DNA from: Hydrogenophaga sp.
GTDB lineage: Bacteria; Pseudomonadota; Gammaproteobacteria; Burkholderiales; Burkholderiaceae_C
Length of the DNA: 64,000 nucleotides
Direction of reading: 5' to 3'
Assembly (NCBI RefSeq): GCF_011772445.1
Contig: NZ_WVZN01000011.1
Location: 65,703 to 129,702, forward strand
The notes beneath the pieces are model-generated. The model worked only from the letters and a program-made list of their open reading frames with translations. It made no database searches and was not told the DNA's origin. This document shows, piece by piece, positions 1 through 8,779 of this stretch (position 1 is the first letter of the stretch; each line of letters starts with the position of its first letter). A program made the translations under genes and the position numbers.

Positions 1-1
1 C

Positions 2-688
2 TTCGACGACATCGTGCGCGTGGCCGAGCTCAAGGCGCGCGCCAGCCGCGCCGCGCGCGTGCGCCGCGAGGTGAAGGCCACGGACGGCGACCTGCTGCGC
101 GTCTACGACCATTTCAAGCCCGGTGCGCCCGAGTTCGCGGCCTTGTTGCCCGAATCGCTGGCGCGCCGCGTGCTGGCCTGGGACCAGCGCCGCGTGCAAG
201 CTGGCAAGGCGCCGTGGGCGCTGCCGCTGAAGGTGTCCAGCCACGGGGTGTTCGGCCTGATCGCCTTGCGCACACTGGCCGCGACCAGGCGCCTGCGCCC
301 CCTCGGCAGCCGCTTCGCCACGGAACAGGCGCTCATCGAGCGCTGGCTGGCCGCCGTGGAGCGCGGCGCCGGTGCCGACGCGCGGCTGGGCCTGGAGCTC
401 GCGCGCTGCGGCCGCCTCATCAAGGGCTACGGCAGCACCAACGAGCGCGGCAAGGACAACCTGCTGCACATCGTGGACCATCTGGCGCATCCGGCCGACC
501 CCGCGAAGCCCGGCGCGGCCGAGGCCGAGGCCGAGGCCGTGGCCCAGGCCCGCGAGGCCGCGCTGGCCGACGAGGCCGGCACCGCGCTGGACCGCGCACT
601 GCTGCAACATGGCGCGCCCGCGCGGCCCTTGAAGCCGCAGCCCATCCGCTGGCACCACAATCCGCGCCTGAAGAAGCAGGCCAGCTGA
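2..688 (+). CDS. Indolepyruvate oxidoreductase-like protein, C-terminal part (partial at window start)
   Basis: The frame is open from base 2 to the TGA at 686-688, so the gene starts upstream of the window; the GTG at 14 is probably not the true start. The roughly 228 visible residues resemble the C-terminal region (DUF6537-like) of the fused indolepyruvate:ferredoxin oxidoreductase beta chains of Burkholderiales. These enzymes oxidatively decarboxylate indolepyruvate or related aryl-pyruvates, passing electrons to ferredoxin. Supporting stretches are YDHFKPGAPEF, LPLKVSSHGVFG and LIKGYGSTNERGKDNLLHI. The catalytic TPP and Fe-S regions are not visible. An Ala/Glu-rich linker precedes a basic C-terminus. 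The family call is by recognition of these motifs; the substrate is unknown. Confidence 0.6.
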   Translation, partial: FDDIVRVAELKARASRAARVRREVKATDGDLLRVYDHFKPGAPEFAALLPESLARRVLAWDQRRVQAGKAPWALPLKVSSHGVFGLIALRTLAATRRLRPLGSRFATEQALIERWLAAVERGAGADARLGLELARCGRLIKGYGSTNERGKDNLLHIVDHLAHPADPAKPGAAEAEAEAVAQAREAALADEAGTALDRALLQHGAPARPLKPQPIRWHHNPRLKKQAS

Positions 689-728
689 GTTCCCGTCCCA
701 TCGACAACACACCACAAGGAGACACCGC

Positions 729-1697
729 ATGAAATCCCTGCTCACCGCCACCGCCCTCGCCGCGGCCACGCTGCTGGCCACCCCCGCCGCGCTCGCGCAG
801 GCCTGGCCCGACAAGCCGGTCAAGGTGGTGGTGGGCTTCGCGCCCGGCGGCGCGGCCGACCAGATCGCGCGCCTGGTCTCCACGCCCCTGGCCGATGCCC
901 TGGGCCAGACCGTGGTGGTGGAGAACCGCCCCGGCGCCAACGGCAACGTGGCGGGCGACGCGGTGGCCAAGTCGCCGGCCGATGGCTACACCCTGCTCTT
1001 GTCCTCCGGCGGCATGGTGTCGGTGAACCCGCACCTCTATTCGAAGATGAGCTTCGACCCCACGAAAGACCTGGTGCCCGTGGCCTCGGCCGCGCGCATC
1101 GCGGTGTATCTGATGGCGCGCAATGAGCTGAAGGCCAACAACATCCAGGAATTCATCGCCCTGGTGAAGTCGCAGCCCGGCAAGCTCAGCTACGGCTCGC
1201 CGGGCAACGGCAGCTCGCCGCACCTGGCCGGCGAGATGTTCAAGAGCCAGGCCGGTCTGTTCGCCGTGCACGTGCCCTACCGCGGCGCGGCGCCCGCGCT
1301 CAACGACCTGCTGGGCAACCAGATCGACTACCTCTTCGATCCCGGCATCGGCCTGCAGCACGCCAGGAGCGGGCGCCTGAAGCTGCTGGCCGTGGGCAGC
1401 AGCAAGCGATCGCCGCTGTTCCCCAACGTGCCCACGCTGGACGAAGCCGGCCTCAAGGGATTCGACGCCGACACCGTGTTCGGCTTCTACGCGCCCGCCG
1501 GCACGCCGCCGGCCGTCATCACGCGCCTGAACACCGAGATCAACAAGATCCTGGCCACGCCGGCCGTGCGCGAGCGCATGGTGAACCTGGGCGGCGAGGC
1601 CCTGCCGCTGTCGCCGGCCGAGTTCGGCAAGCGCGGCATGGACGACTCCAAACGCTTCGGCGCGGTGATCCGCGAGCGCAAGATCACGGCGGACTGA
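729..1697 (+). CDS. Bug/TctC-family tripartite tricarboxylate transporter substrate-binding protein
   Basis: A 322-residue periplasmic solute-binding protein. Residues 1-23 form a Sec signal peptide (basic MKSLL, hydrophobic Ala/Leu core, cleavage near ALAQA). The mature start WPDKPVKVVVGFAPGGAADQ is the Bug/TctC signature, as are VENRPGANGNVAGD and the conserved LSYGSPGNGSSPHL region. Length matches the family. An AAGGAG ribosome site lies 7 bases before the ATG. No membrane TctA/TctB genes are adjacent, which is normal for the many orphan Bug proteins of Burkholderiales. It follows the oxidoreductase gene by 40 bases and may be co-transcribed. Ligand unknown; carboxylic acids are typical for the family. 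Confidence 0.88.
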   Translation: MKSLLTATALAAATLLATPAALAQAWPDKPVKVVVGFAPGGAADQIARLVSTPLADALGQTVVVENRPGANGNVAGDAVAKSPADGYTLLLSSGGMVSVNPHLYSKMSFDPTKDLVPVASAARIAVYLMARNELKANNIQEFIALVKSQPGKLSYGSPGNGSSPHLAGEMFKSQAGLFAVHVPYRGAAPALNDLLGNQIDYLFDPGIGLQHARSGRLKLLAVGSSKRSPLFPNVPTLDEAGLKGFDADTVFGFYAPAGTPPAVITRLNTEINKILATPAVRERMVNLGGEALPLSPAEFGKRGMDDSKRFGAVIRERKITAD

Positions 1698-1703
1698 ACG
1701 AGC

Positions 1704-1723
1704 GGGGCCGCGTCAACGGCCCC
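1704..1723 (+). terminator. GC-rich hairpin after the Bug gene
   Basis: A perfect 7-bp stem (GGGGCCG / CGGCCCC) with a six-base loop begins 6 bases after the stop codon of the Bug gene. There is no T-run, so it may stabilise the mRNA 3' end or assist factor-dependent termination rather than act as a classical intrinsic terminator. Confidence 0.4.
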
Positions 1724-1736
1724 TCACCCAGCGGCC

Positions 1737-1937
1737 TCAGGCCATCACCACGGCGATGAACGCCAGCATGAACATCTGCAGCGCCGCCATCAGCGGCAGC
1801 ACCAGGGGCATGATGGGCGTCACCTCGTCCATGATGTCCTGCGCGAACTCGTCGGTGAACTCCTTGAGCTCGGGGTCGGAATAGTCCTTGGGGTGCTCGG
1901 CCAGGGCCTGGTCGGGCGGCGGGTACTTGTGCGTCAT
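1737..1937 (-). CDS. Small single-span membrane protein, hypothetical
   Basis: A 66-residue protein read from the ATG at 1937 (MTHKYPPPDQ). A longer frame begins at 1997, but its extra 20 residues look like untranslated leader. The N-terminal half is acidic and polar (DYSDPELKEFTDEFAQD). The C-terminal third is one hydrophobic helix (PLVLPLMAALQMFMLAFIAVVMA) ending at the stop, i.e. a tail-anchored topology. I do not recognise the family. It lies 166 bases downstream of urtE on the same strand and could be the last gene of the urt transcript, but nothing in the sequence ties it to urea transport. Confidence 0.45.
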   Translation of the reverse strand: MTHKYPPPDQALAEHPKDYSDPELKEFTDEFAQDIMDEVTPIMPLVLPLMAALQMFMLAFIAVVMA

Positions 1938-2103
1938 GGCAGGGCCCTCACGAAAAAGGTGATTGGGCATTCCGCGCGGCAAGCGGCGTTCCTGCATGAA
2001 CCAGGGGCCGCGCGCGGCGCAGACCGGGGCAATGCCATGTTGCGCCCGATGGCCCGGGCATGGCGGAGAAACCCCGCCGGCGGCGCGGTTGGCGGCTCGG
2101 GCC

Positions 2104-2814
2104 TCAGATGGCCACGAGTTGGCGCACGCCCCTCTCCTGCATCTCGCTGCCCGGCCCGCTGGCGATCACCTCGCCGCGTTCCATCACCAGGTAGCGGTCG
2201 GCCAGGGCCTCGGCGAAGTCGTAGTACTGCTCCACCAGCACGATGGCCATGGGCTCGCCGTCCAGGCCCTGCGTGGCCAACTGGCGGATCACGCGGCCGA
2301 TGTCCTTGATGATGTTGGGCTGGATGCCTTCGGTGGGCTCGTCCAGGATCAGCAGCTTGGGCTTGCTGGCGAGGGCGCGCGCGATGGCCAGTTGCTGCTG
2401 CTGTCCGCCCGACAGGTCACCGCCACGGCGCCCCAGCATCTGCTTGAGCACGGGAAACAGCTCGAACAGTTGCGGCGGCACCGGCGTGCCCAGGGGGCGC
2501 GTGGCCAGGCCCATCTGCAGGTTCTCCTGCACCGTCAGGCGCGCAAAAATCTCGCGCCCCTGTGGCACGTAGCCCATGCCCAGGTGGGCCCGCACGTAGG
2601 GCGGCGCGGAGCGGACGGACTGGCCGTCGAACACCAGCTCGCCGCTCTTGGCCGGCACCAGGCCCATCAGGCATTTGAGCAGCGTGGTCTTGCCCACGCC
2701 GTTGCGGCCCAGCACCACCGTCACCTCGCCGGCCTTGGCCTGCAGGCCCACGCCGCGAAGGATGTGGCTGCCGCCGTAGTACTGGTGGAGGTCCTTCACG
2801 TCCAACATGCTCAT
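2104..2814 (-). CDS. urtE: Urea ABC transporter ATP-binding protein UrtE
   Basis: A 236-residue ABC ATPase of the branched-chain amino acid/urea (LivF-like) type. It shows Walker A GRNGVGKTT, the signature LSGGQQQQ and Walker B LLILDEP followed by TEGIQPNII, which is characteristic of UrtE. It pairs with UrtD to energise urea import across the inner membrane. The ATG at 2814 overlaps the urtD stop as ATGA; a second in-frame ATG lies two codons later. It is the last transporter gene of the urtABCDE operon. Confidence 0.93.
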   Translation of the reverse strand: MSMLDVKDLHQYYGGSHILRGVGLQAKAGEVTVVLGRNGVGKTTLLKCLMGLVPAKSGELVFDGQSVRSAPPYVRAHLGMGYVPQGREIFARLTVQENLQMGLATRPLGTPVPPQLFELFPVLKQMLGRRGGDLSGGQQQQLAIARALASKPKLLILDEPTEGIQPNIIKDIGRVIRQLATQGLDGEPMAIVLVEQYYDFAEALADRYLVMERGEVIASGPGSEMQERGVRQLVAI

Positions 2815-3686
2815 CTCCCCAGGTACACCTCGATCACGCGCTCGTCGGCCTGCACCTCGTCGAGCGTGCCTTCGGCCAGCACAGCGCCATCGCACAGCAC
2901 CGTCACCTTCTCGGCGATGGTGCGGATGAAGGCCATGTCGTGCTCCACCACCATCAGGGAGTGATGTCCCTTGAGCGTGAGAAAGAGCTGCGCGGTGCGT
3001 TCGGTCTCTTCGTCCGTCATGCCGGCCACGGGCTCGTCCAGCAGCAGCAGCTTGGGGTCCTGCATCAGCAGCATGCCGATCTCCAGCCACTGCTTCTGGC
3101 CGTGGCTCAGCTCGCCCGCGCGGCGCGCCACGTGCTCGGCCAGGTGGATGGTGAGCAGCACCTCGGCCAGGCGGTCGCGCTGCTCGCCGTTGGGGCGGAA
3201 GTGCATGGACGGCCACACGCGCTTGTTGGTCGCCAGCGCCAGCTCCAGGTTCTCGTAGACGCTGAGCTGCTCGAACACGGTGGGCTTCTGGAACTTGCGG
3301 CCGATGCCCAGCGCGGCGATCTCGGCCTCGCGGTGGCGCAGCAGGTCGATGGTGGAGCCGAAGAACACCGTGCCTTTGTCGGGTCGCGTCTTGCCGGTGA
3401 TGATGTCCATCATCGTGGTCTTGCCCGCGCCGTTGGGGCCGATGATGCAGCGCAGTTCGCCGGGCGCGATGTCCAGCGACAGGCCGTTGATGGCCTTGAA
3501 GCCGTCGAAGGCGACGTGCACGTCTTCCAGGTAGAGGATGCGGCCGTGCGTGACATCGACCTCGCCCGCCACCACGGGCCGCGAGTAACCCGCCTTGCGC
3601 CCGCCCGATTCGGTCTTGCCCGAGGGCAGGAGGCCCGCGAACTTCTGCATGCGCTCCGCGCCGGCCTGCATCAGATCGGGCGTCAT
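2811..3686 (-). CDS. urtD: Urea ABC transporter ATP-binding protein UrtD
   Basis: A 291-residue LivG-like ABC ATPase. Walker A is GPNGAGKTT, the signature is LSHGQKQWLEIG and Walker B is LLLLDEPVAGM, the usual UrtD pattern. About 45 residues precede the ATPase domain; that N-terminal extension (through GRILYLEDVHVAFDGFKAI) is common in UrtD proteins. The start overlaps the urtC stop (ATGA) and its own stop overlaps urtE, indicating translational coupling within the operon. Functions with UrtE as the heterodimeric motor of the urea importer. Confidence 0.93.
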   Translation of the reverse strand: MTPDLMQAGAERMQKFAGLLPSGKTESGGRKAGYSRPVVAGEVDVTHGRILYLEDVHVAFDGFKAINGLSLDIAPGELRCIIGPNGAGKTTMMDIITGKTRPDKGTVFFGSTIDLLRHREAEIAALGIGRKFQKPTVFEQLSVYENLELALATNKRVWPSMHFRPNGEQRDRLAEVLLTIHLAEHVARRAGELSHGQKQWLEIGMLLMQDPKLLLLDEPVAGMTDEETERTAQLFLTLKGHHSLMVVEHDMAFIRTIAEKVTVLCDGAVLAEGTLDEVQADERVIEVYLGR

Positions 3687-4810
3687 GCCTGCTTTCCTTT
3701 CCACAGCTTGCGCACCAGCCCCACCACACCCTGCGGCATGAACAGCGTGACCACGATGAACAGGCCGCCCAGCACATAGAGCCAGAACTCGGGGAAGGTC
3801 ACGGTGAGCCAGCTCTTGGCGCCGTTGACGAGGAAGGCGCCCACGATGGGTCCGATCAGCGTGCCGCGCCCGCCCACGGCCGCCCAGATGGCGATCTCGA
3901 TGCTGTTGGCCGGGCTCATCTCGCTGGGGTTGATGATGCCCACCTGCGGCACGTACAGGGCGCCCGCGATGCCGCACATCACGGCCGAGATCGTCCAGAT
4001 GCTGAGCTTGTAGGGCAGCGGGTCGTAGCCGCAGAACATGGTGCGGTTCTCCGCGTCGCGGATGGCCTGCAGCACGCGGCCGTACTTGCTGCGCACCAGC
4101 CAGCGCGCCATCAGGAAGAAGCCCAGCAGCGTGAGGCCCGTGAGCACGAAAAGGAACATGCGCATCTGCGGCGTGGCGATGGCGATGCCCAGGATGCGCT
4201 TGAAGTCGGTGAAGCCGTTGTTGCCTCCGAAGCCCGTCTCGTTGCGGAAGAACAGCAGCAGCGCCGCGAAGGTGAGCGCCTGCGTGATGATGGAGAAGTA
4301 CACGCCCTTGATGCGCGAGCGGAAGGCGAAGTAGCCGAACACGAAGGCCACGCCGCCGGGCACCAGCACGATGAGCGCCAGCGTGGCGAGGAAGCTGTCG
4401 GACAGCGCCCAGTGCCAGGGCAGTTCCTTCCAGTCCAGGAACACCATGAAGTCCGGCAGCTCGTTCTGGTACTGGCCGTCGCGGCCGATCTGGCGCATGA
4501 GGTACATGCCCATCATGTAGCCGCCGAGAGCGAAGAACAGGCCGTGACCGAGCGAGAGGATGCCGCTGTAGCCCCAGATCAGGTCCATGGCCAGCGCGCA
4601 GATGGCGTAGCACATGATCTTGCCGAGCAGGCTGACCAAGTAGTCGCTCAGGTGGAAAGCGCTGCCGGCGGGCACCAGCAGGTTGAGCACGGGCGCCAGC
4701 GCGCACACGGCGAGCAGCGCGACGAGGAAAGCGCTCCAGCCGGCGCGGGTCAGCAGGGGTGCGCGGGGCGGCAGCACCACGGCGGGGGTGGGCACGGGCA
4801 TCCGGCTCAT
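3683..4810 (-). CDS. urtC: Urea ABC transporter permease UrtC
   Basis: A 375-residue LivM-type inner-membrane permease with about ten hydrophobic segments. Recognisable stretches include LAMDLIWGYSGILSLGHGLFFALGGYMMGMY, split here as LAMDLIWGYSGILSLG and HGLFFALGGYMMG, then NNGFTDFKRILG and the EAA-like loop AIRDAENRTMFCGYD. The start at 4810 (MSRMPVPTP) was chosen because it overlaps the urtB stop as ATGA; an open frame extends about 88 codons further upstream but encodes only an antisense-like composition. Forms the translocation channel together with UrtB. Confidence 0.93.
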   Translation of the reverse strand: MSRMPVPTPAVVLPPRAPLLTRAGWSAFLVALLAVCALAPVLNLLVPAGSAFHLSDYLVSLLGKIMCYAICALAMDLIWGYSGILSLGHGLFFALGGYMMGMYLMRQIGRDGQYQNELPDFMVFLDWKELPWHWALSDSFLATLALIVLVPGGVAFVFGYFAFRSRIKGVYFSIITQALTFAALLLFFRNETGFGGNNGFTDFKRILGIAIATPQMRMFLFVLTGLTLLGFFLMARWLVRSKYGRVLQAIRDAENRTMFCGYDPLPYKLSIWTISAVMCGIAGALYVPQVGIINPSEMSPANSIEIAIWAAVGGRGTLIGPIVGAFLVNGAKSWLTVTFPEFWLYVLGGLFIVVTLFMPQGVVGLVRKLWKGKQA

Positions 4811-6405
4811 GCTTCCACGCTCCTTCCTTTGAGGGCGAAGATGCCTTGCGGGCGTTTCTGGATGAACACGATGATGAACACCAGCACCGCGATCTTGGCG
4901 AGCACGGCACCGGCCCAGCCTTCGATGAACTTGTTGAGCAGGCCCAGGCCCAGGGCCGCGTAGACCGTGCCCGCGAGCTGGCCCACGCCGCCCAGCACCA
5001 CCACCATGAAGGAATCGACGATGTAGGCCTGCCCCAGGTCGGGCCCGACGTTGCCGATCTGCGAGAGCGCGCAACCCGCCAGGCCCGCGATGCCCGAACC
5101 CAGCGCGAAGGCCCAGGTGTCGATGCGCGCGGTGTTCACGCCCATGCAGGCGGCGATGGGCCGGTTCTGGGTGACGCCACGCACGAACAGCCCCAGCCGC
5201 GTGCGCGCGATGAGCAGCGACACGCCGATGAGCACCGCCGCCGCGAAGGCCAGAATGATCAACCGGTTCCAGGGCAGGTTCAGGCTGCCGAGCAAGGTGA
5301 CGCCACCGCTCATCCAGCTCGGGTTCTCCACCGCCACGTTCTGCGCGCCGAACAGGCTGCGCACCAGTTGCATCAGCACCAGCGAGATGCCCCAGGTGGC
5401 CAGCAGCGTCTCCAGCGGGCGGCCGTAGAGGAAGCGGATCACGGTGCGCTCCATCACCGCGCCCACCAGGGCCGAGGCGGCGAAGGCGGCCGGCAGCGCC
5501 AGCAGCAGGTAGAAATCGAACCAGTCCGGCAGGTGCTGGCGGAAGACGCCCTGCACGAGCCAGGTGGCGTAGGCGCCGATCATGATCAGCTCGCCGTGCG
5601 CCATGTTGATCACGCCCATGAGGCCGTACGTGATGGCCAGGCCCAGCGCCGCCAGCAGCAGGATGCTGCCCAGGCTGATGCCGGTGAAGGCCTGACCCAG
5701 GCCGCTGGCCAGGGCGATGCGGCGGTCAATGGACTTGAGCGATTGCGCCAGCGCGGCCTTCACTTCGGCGCTCGATTCGCTGGCCAGTCGTTCTTCGATC
5801 AGCGGGCGCACGATGGGCTGGCGCGCCTCGCCCAGCTTCACGGCGGCGGCGAGGCGCAGCGCCTCGTCCTCGCTGGCGAGCTGCATGGCCGCCTGCGCGA
5901 GTTCGAGCGACTGGCGCGCCTGCGCATCCAGGTCGATGGCCAGCGCCTTCTCGATCAGCGGCAGGCCTTCGGGATCGGGGTCGTTGAAGGCGTTGCGTTG
6001 CAGGCTGCGCGCGGCCTCGCGCTGGCGCTCGGGGCCGGCGCTGAAGAGTTCGATGCCGGCCAGGGCGGTGTCCAGCACGCCGCGCAGGCGGTTGTTGACC
6101 ATCGCGTCCTCCGCCATGTCGGGCAGGGTCGCGGGCTGGCCGCTGGTGGCGTCGAGGGCGCTGTCGCCCTCGACGATGAAAACCTGCGTCTCGGTGGACT
6201 TGAGCGATTCGGCGGCGAGCGCGCGCAGCAGGGCCGCGGCGCGCTCGTCGGCCGAAGCGGCGAGGCGGTTGATGGCGGCGATGCGGTCGTCCGTGTCGCC
6301 CCGCGCCACCGCGAGCGCGTCGGCCGCGGTCAGCGCGTGGGCGGGCCAGGCCAGGCAACACCAGGCCGCCAGCGCGGCACAACAACGGACGATCACACCC
6401 CGCAT
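4807..6405 (-). CDS. urtB: Urea ABC transporter permease UrtB
   Basis: A 532-residue LivH-type permease with the long N-terminal periplasmic domain typical of UrtB. Residues 1-24 form a signal sequence (AAWCCLAWPAHA). Residues 25 to about 230 are soluble, helical and repeat-like. The rest is membrane-embedded and contains GVINMAHGELIMIGAYATW, ATWGISLVLMQ and GVTQNRPIAACMGVNT. The start at 6405 gives the signal peptide directly; the frame stays open further upstream but overlaps urtA in a different frame. Only 17 bases separate it from the urtA stop, and its own stop overlaps urtC. Confidence 0.92.
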   Translation of the reverse strand: MRGVIVRCCAALAAWCCLAWPAHALTAADALAVARGDTDDRIAAINRLAASADERAAALLRALAAESLKSTETQVFIVEGDSALDATSGQPATLPDMAEDAMVNNRLRGVLDTALAGIELFSAGPERQREAARSLQRNAFNDPDPEGLPLIEKALAIDLDAQARQSLELAQAAMQLASEDEALRLAAAVKLGEARQPIVRPLIEERLASESSAEVKAALAQSLKSIDRRIALASGLGQAFTGISLGSILLLAALGLAITYGLMGVINMAHGELIMIGAYATWLVQGVFRQHLPDWFDFYLLLALPAAFAASALVGAVMERTVIRFLYGRPLETLLATWGISLVLMQLVRSLFGAQNVAVENPSWMSGGVTLLGSLNLPWNRLIILAFAAAVLIGVSLLIARTRLGLFVRGVTQNRPIAACMGVNTARIDTWAFALGSGIAGLAGCALSQIGNVGPDLGQAYIVDSFMVVVLGGVGQLAGTVYAALGLGLLNKFIEGWAGAVLAKIAVLVFIIVFIQKRPQGIFALKGRSVEA

Positions 6406-6422
6406 CACACCTCCGCGCCGGC

Positions 6423-7730
6423 TTACTTGGACGCGACCTTGGCGGCCTTGGTGGGCACGTTCTTCTTGCCCTTGTTCTCGGCGATGTAGTCGCTCCACGG
6501 GTCGGCCACCACCGGGCCTGGCGTCTTCCACACCACGTTGAACTGGCCGTCGGCGCGCACCTCGCCGATGAACACCGGCTTGTGCAGGTGGTGGTTCTCC
6601 TTGTCCATGGTGGAGATGAAGCCGCCCGGGGCCTGGAAGGTCTGGCCGTACATGGCCTGGCGCACCTTGTCCACGTCGGTGCTCTTGGCCTTGGTGACCG
6701 CCTGCGCCCACATGTTGAATCCGATGTAGGTGGCCTCCATCGGGTCGTTGGTGATGGGCTTGTCCTTGTGGCCGGCGATGTTCTTGGCCTTGGCGTAGTC
6801 GCTCCACTTCTTCACGAACGCCGTGTTGGCCGGGCTCTTGATGCTCATGAAGTAGTTCCACGCGGCCAGGTGGCCCACCAGGGGCTTGGTGTCCACCCCG
6901 CGCAGCTCTTCCTCACCCACCGAGAAGGCCACCACGGGCACGTCCTTGGCGGACAGGCCGGCGTTGCCCAGCTCCTTGTAGAAGGGCACGTTGGCGTCGC
7001 CGTTGATGGTGGAGACCACGGCCGTCTTCTTGCCCTCGCTGGCGAAGGACTTGATCTTGGCGATGATGGTCTGGTAGTCGCTGTGGCCGAAGGGGGTGTA
7101 CTCCTCCATGATGTCGGCGTCGGCCACACCCTTGCTCTTGAGGAAGGCGCGCAGGATCTTGTTGGTGGTGCGCGGGTAGACGTAGTCCGTGCCCAGCAGC
7201 ACCCAGCGCTTGGCGGAGCCGCCGTCCTTGCTCATCAGGTACTCCACCGCGGGGATGGCCTGCTGGTTGGGCGCGGCGCCGGTGTAGAACACGTTGGGGC
7301 TGAGTTCTTCGCCCTCGTACTGCACGGGATAGAACAGCAGGCCGTTGTTCTCCTCCACCACCGGCAGCACCGACTTGCGGCTCACCGAGGTCCAGCAGCC
7401 GAAGATGACGGCGACCTTGTCCTGCGTCAGCAGTTGCTTGGTCTTCTCGGCGAACAGGGGCCAGTTGGAGGCCGGGTCCACCACCACGGGCTCGAGCTTC
7501 TTGCCCAGCAGGCCGCCCTTGGCGTTGATCTCGTCGATGGCCATCAGCACCGTGTCCTTGAGCACGGTTTCCGAAATGGCCATGGTGCCCGACAGGCTGT
7601 GCAGCACGCCGACCTTGATGGTCTCCTGTGCGTGGGCGCTCAGGCCGGTGAAGCCGAGCGATGCGACGGCGGCAGCCGCCGCGAGGGTCTTGAGCGTCAG
7701 GCGACGCGGGTGGGAGGTGTTCGACGACAT
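6423..7730 (-). CDS. urtA: Urea ABC transporter periplasmic substrate-binding protein UrtA
   Basis: A 435-residue Leu/Ile/Val-type periplasmic binding protein. A signal peptide of about 34 residues (RRLTLKTLAAAAAVASLG ... AHAQ, with the arginine pair hinting at Tat or Sec export) precedes IKVGVLHSLSGTMAISE, the hallmark of UrtA/FmdD proteins. GCWTSVSRKSVLPVVEENN and LLFYPVQYEGEE are also diagnostic. It delivers urea, or short-chain amides in paralogues, to UrtBC. It is the first gene of the leftward urt operon; a regulatory site lies about 110-140 bases upstream of its start. Confidence 0.94.
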   Translation of the reverse strand: MSSNTSHPRRLTLKTLAAAAAVASLGFTGLSAHAQETIKVGVLHSLSGTMAISETVLKDTVLMAIDEINAKGGLLGKKLEPVVVDPASNWPLFAEKTKQLLTQDKVAVIFGCWTSVSRKSVLPVVEENNGLLFYPVQYEGEELSPNVFYTGAAPNQQAIPAVEYLMSKDGGSAKRWVLLGTDYVYPRTTNKILRAFLKSKGVADADIMEEYTPFGHSDYQTIIAKIKSFASEGKKTAVVSTINGDANVPFYKELGNAGLSAKDVPVVAFSVGEEELRGVDTKPLVGHLAAWNYFMSIKSPANTAFVKKWSDYAKAKNIAGHKDKPITNDPMEATYIGFNMWAQAVTKAKSTDVDKVRQAMYGQTFQAPGGFISTMDKENHHLHKPVFIGEVRADGQFNVVWKTPGPVVADPWSDYIAENKGKKNVPTKAAKVASK

Positions 7731-7826
7731 GGCGCTTCTCCAGCTGAATCCGTTGAGGGCCCCCGGGACGGGAGTTCGTACCGCCTGACACAGGAGCGCT
7801 TGGGCCCCTGTCGGTGGTCGGATCGG

Positions 7827-7873
7827 ATGCTAGGGAGAGGGGGCGGTGGCGTATGTACGCCGGGTGGCGTATG
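7827..7873 (-). promoter_or_regulatory. Putative urtA promoter with tandem/palindromic activator site
   Basis: On the plus strand GGTGGCGTATG occurs at 7845-7855 and again at 7863-7873 (18-base period). The first copy also belongs to a perfect 14-bp palindrome, GGCGTATGTACGCC, at 7848-7861. Reading leftward, a -10-like TAGCAT lies at 7832-7827, so the palindrome would sit near -35 to -40, a normal activator position. The LuxR-type regulator encoded at 8780-9796 is the likeliest local ligand, by proximity only. No clear -35 hexamer is present, consistent with activator dependence. Confidence 0.45.
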
Positions 7874-7964
7874 ACGGGGCCATGAAAATCAACGAACCGG
7901 CGCGGGCAACGGGGCACTCACACGGCGCCTGCCTTCTTGCAGGCCATCTCGACAAAGGACCCTC

Positions 7965-8708
7965 ATGATTCCCCGACAACTTCCCATCAACCACCGGGCG
8001 CGCGCGACCTTGACCCTCCAGGCCGTGACCCGCGCCACCCGCTTCACCCCCCCGGCCGATGCCCACAAGCCGGTTCTATGGGTGATCGCGCTGGGCACCC
8101 CGGCGCCTGAGCAGCAGGCCCTGCTGGCGCACTTGGAGACCCAGGCCGAGACCCTGGGTTACAGCGCCGGCTTCATCGAAGCGGGCACCGACACCCAGGC
8201 GCTGCTCGGTGTCATGAAGCAAAACTTCAAGAATGACAGGGTGCTGGTGCTCAACACCGACGCCCCCGCCGAAATGGTCGACGAAGTCAATGGCTACCTC
8301 GCGGATCGCTCGCAAACCCTGAAGCCCGCCGGTGCAGCCCATGGCATTGCGGTGGCGACGAAAGAGGCCCAGGCCTGGCGCGCCCTCGATGACCTTCCAC
8401 CGGTGGCCAGCGCGGGTCCCGAACCATGGACCGTGGCGCAACTGGAGTCGGCGCTCAGTGGTCTGAACGTCTCCGGCGTCGTGGGAAGCACGCACCCGGC
8501 TGGCAGCGGTGTCCCGGACGACTTCGACCTCTTTTGGCAGCGCCACCAGGACGTGGCCCGAGGCATCGAGCGCATGAAGGCCGCAGGGCTGCTAAGCCAT
8601 GTCCCGGACGAGCTGGCGTCCAAACTGGTGGCGTTCGAGATCACCATGGCCTGCAAGATCGCCGCAGTACAGAAACGCGCCGAGGCCAACGGCGGCTTTT
8701 CAGGCTGA
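7965..8708 (+). CDS. Hypothetical protein between the urt operon and the regulators
   Basis: A 247-residue soluble protein that I do not recognise. The ATG has a good ribosome site (AAAGGACC, 7 bases away). The N-terminal part alternates strand and helix (VLWVIALGTPAPEQQALLAHLETQ, shown in pieces: VLWVIALGTP, QALLAHLET) and contains FKNDRVLVLNTDAPAEMVDEV, suggesting a small alpha/beta fold. The C-terminal 70 residues look helical (LFWQRHQDVARGIERM). There is no signal peptide or membrane segment. It is divergent from urtA across 234 bases and convergent with the response-regulator gene 71 bases away. Its coding statistics are native; its function is unknown. Confidence 0.6.
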   Translation: MIPRQLPINHRARATLTLQAVTRATRFTPPADAHKPVLWVIALGTPAPEQQALLAHLETQAETLGYSAGFIEAGTDTQALLGVMKQNFKNDRVLVLNTDAPAEMVDEVNGYLADRSQTLKPAGAAHGIAVATKEAQAWRALDDLPPVASAGPEPWTVAQLESALSGLNVSGVVGSTHPAGSGVPDDFDLFWQRHQDVARGIERMKAAGLLSHVPDELASKLVAFEITMACKIAAVQKRAEANGGFSG

Positions 8709-8779
8709 CGCCCAGGGAGCCGACACGGCAGTCGTCGCCACCGAGGACCGGCTGACGCCTGCCCGGCGGGGCACACGCC

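Noticed and set aside
7731..7964. Guanidine or other riboswitch upstream of urtA
   Set aside because: No stem-loops with conserved riboswitch loops are apparent; the gap is better explained by a promoter and protein-binding site.
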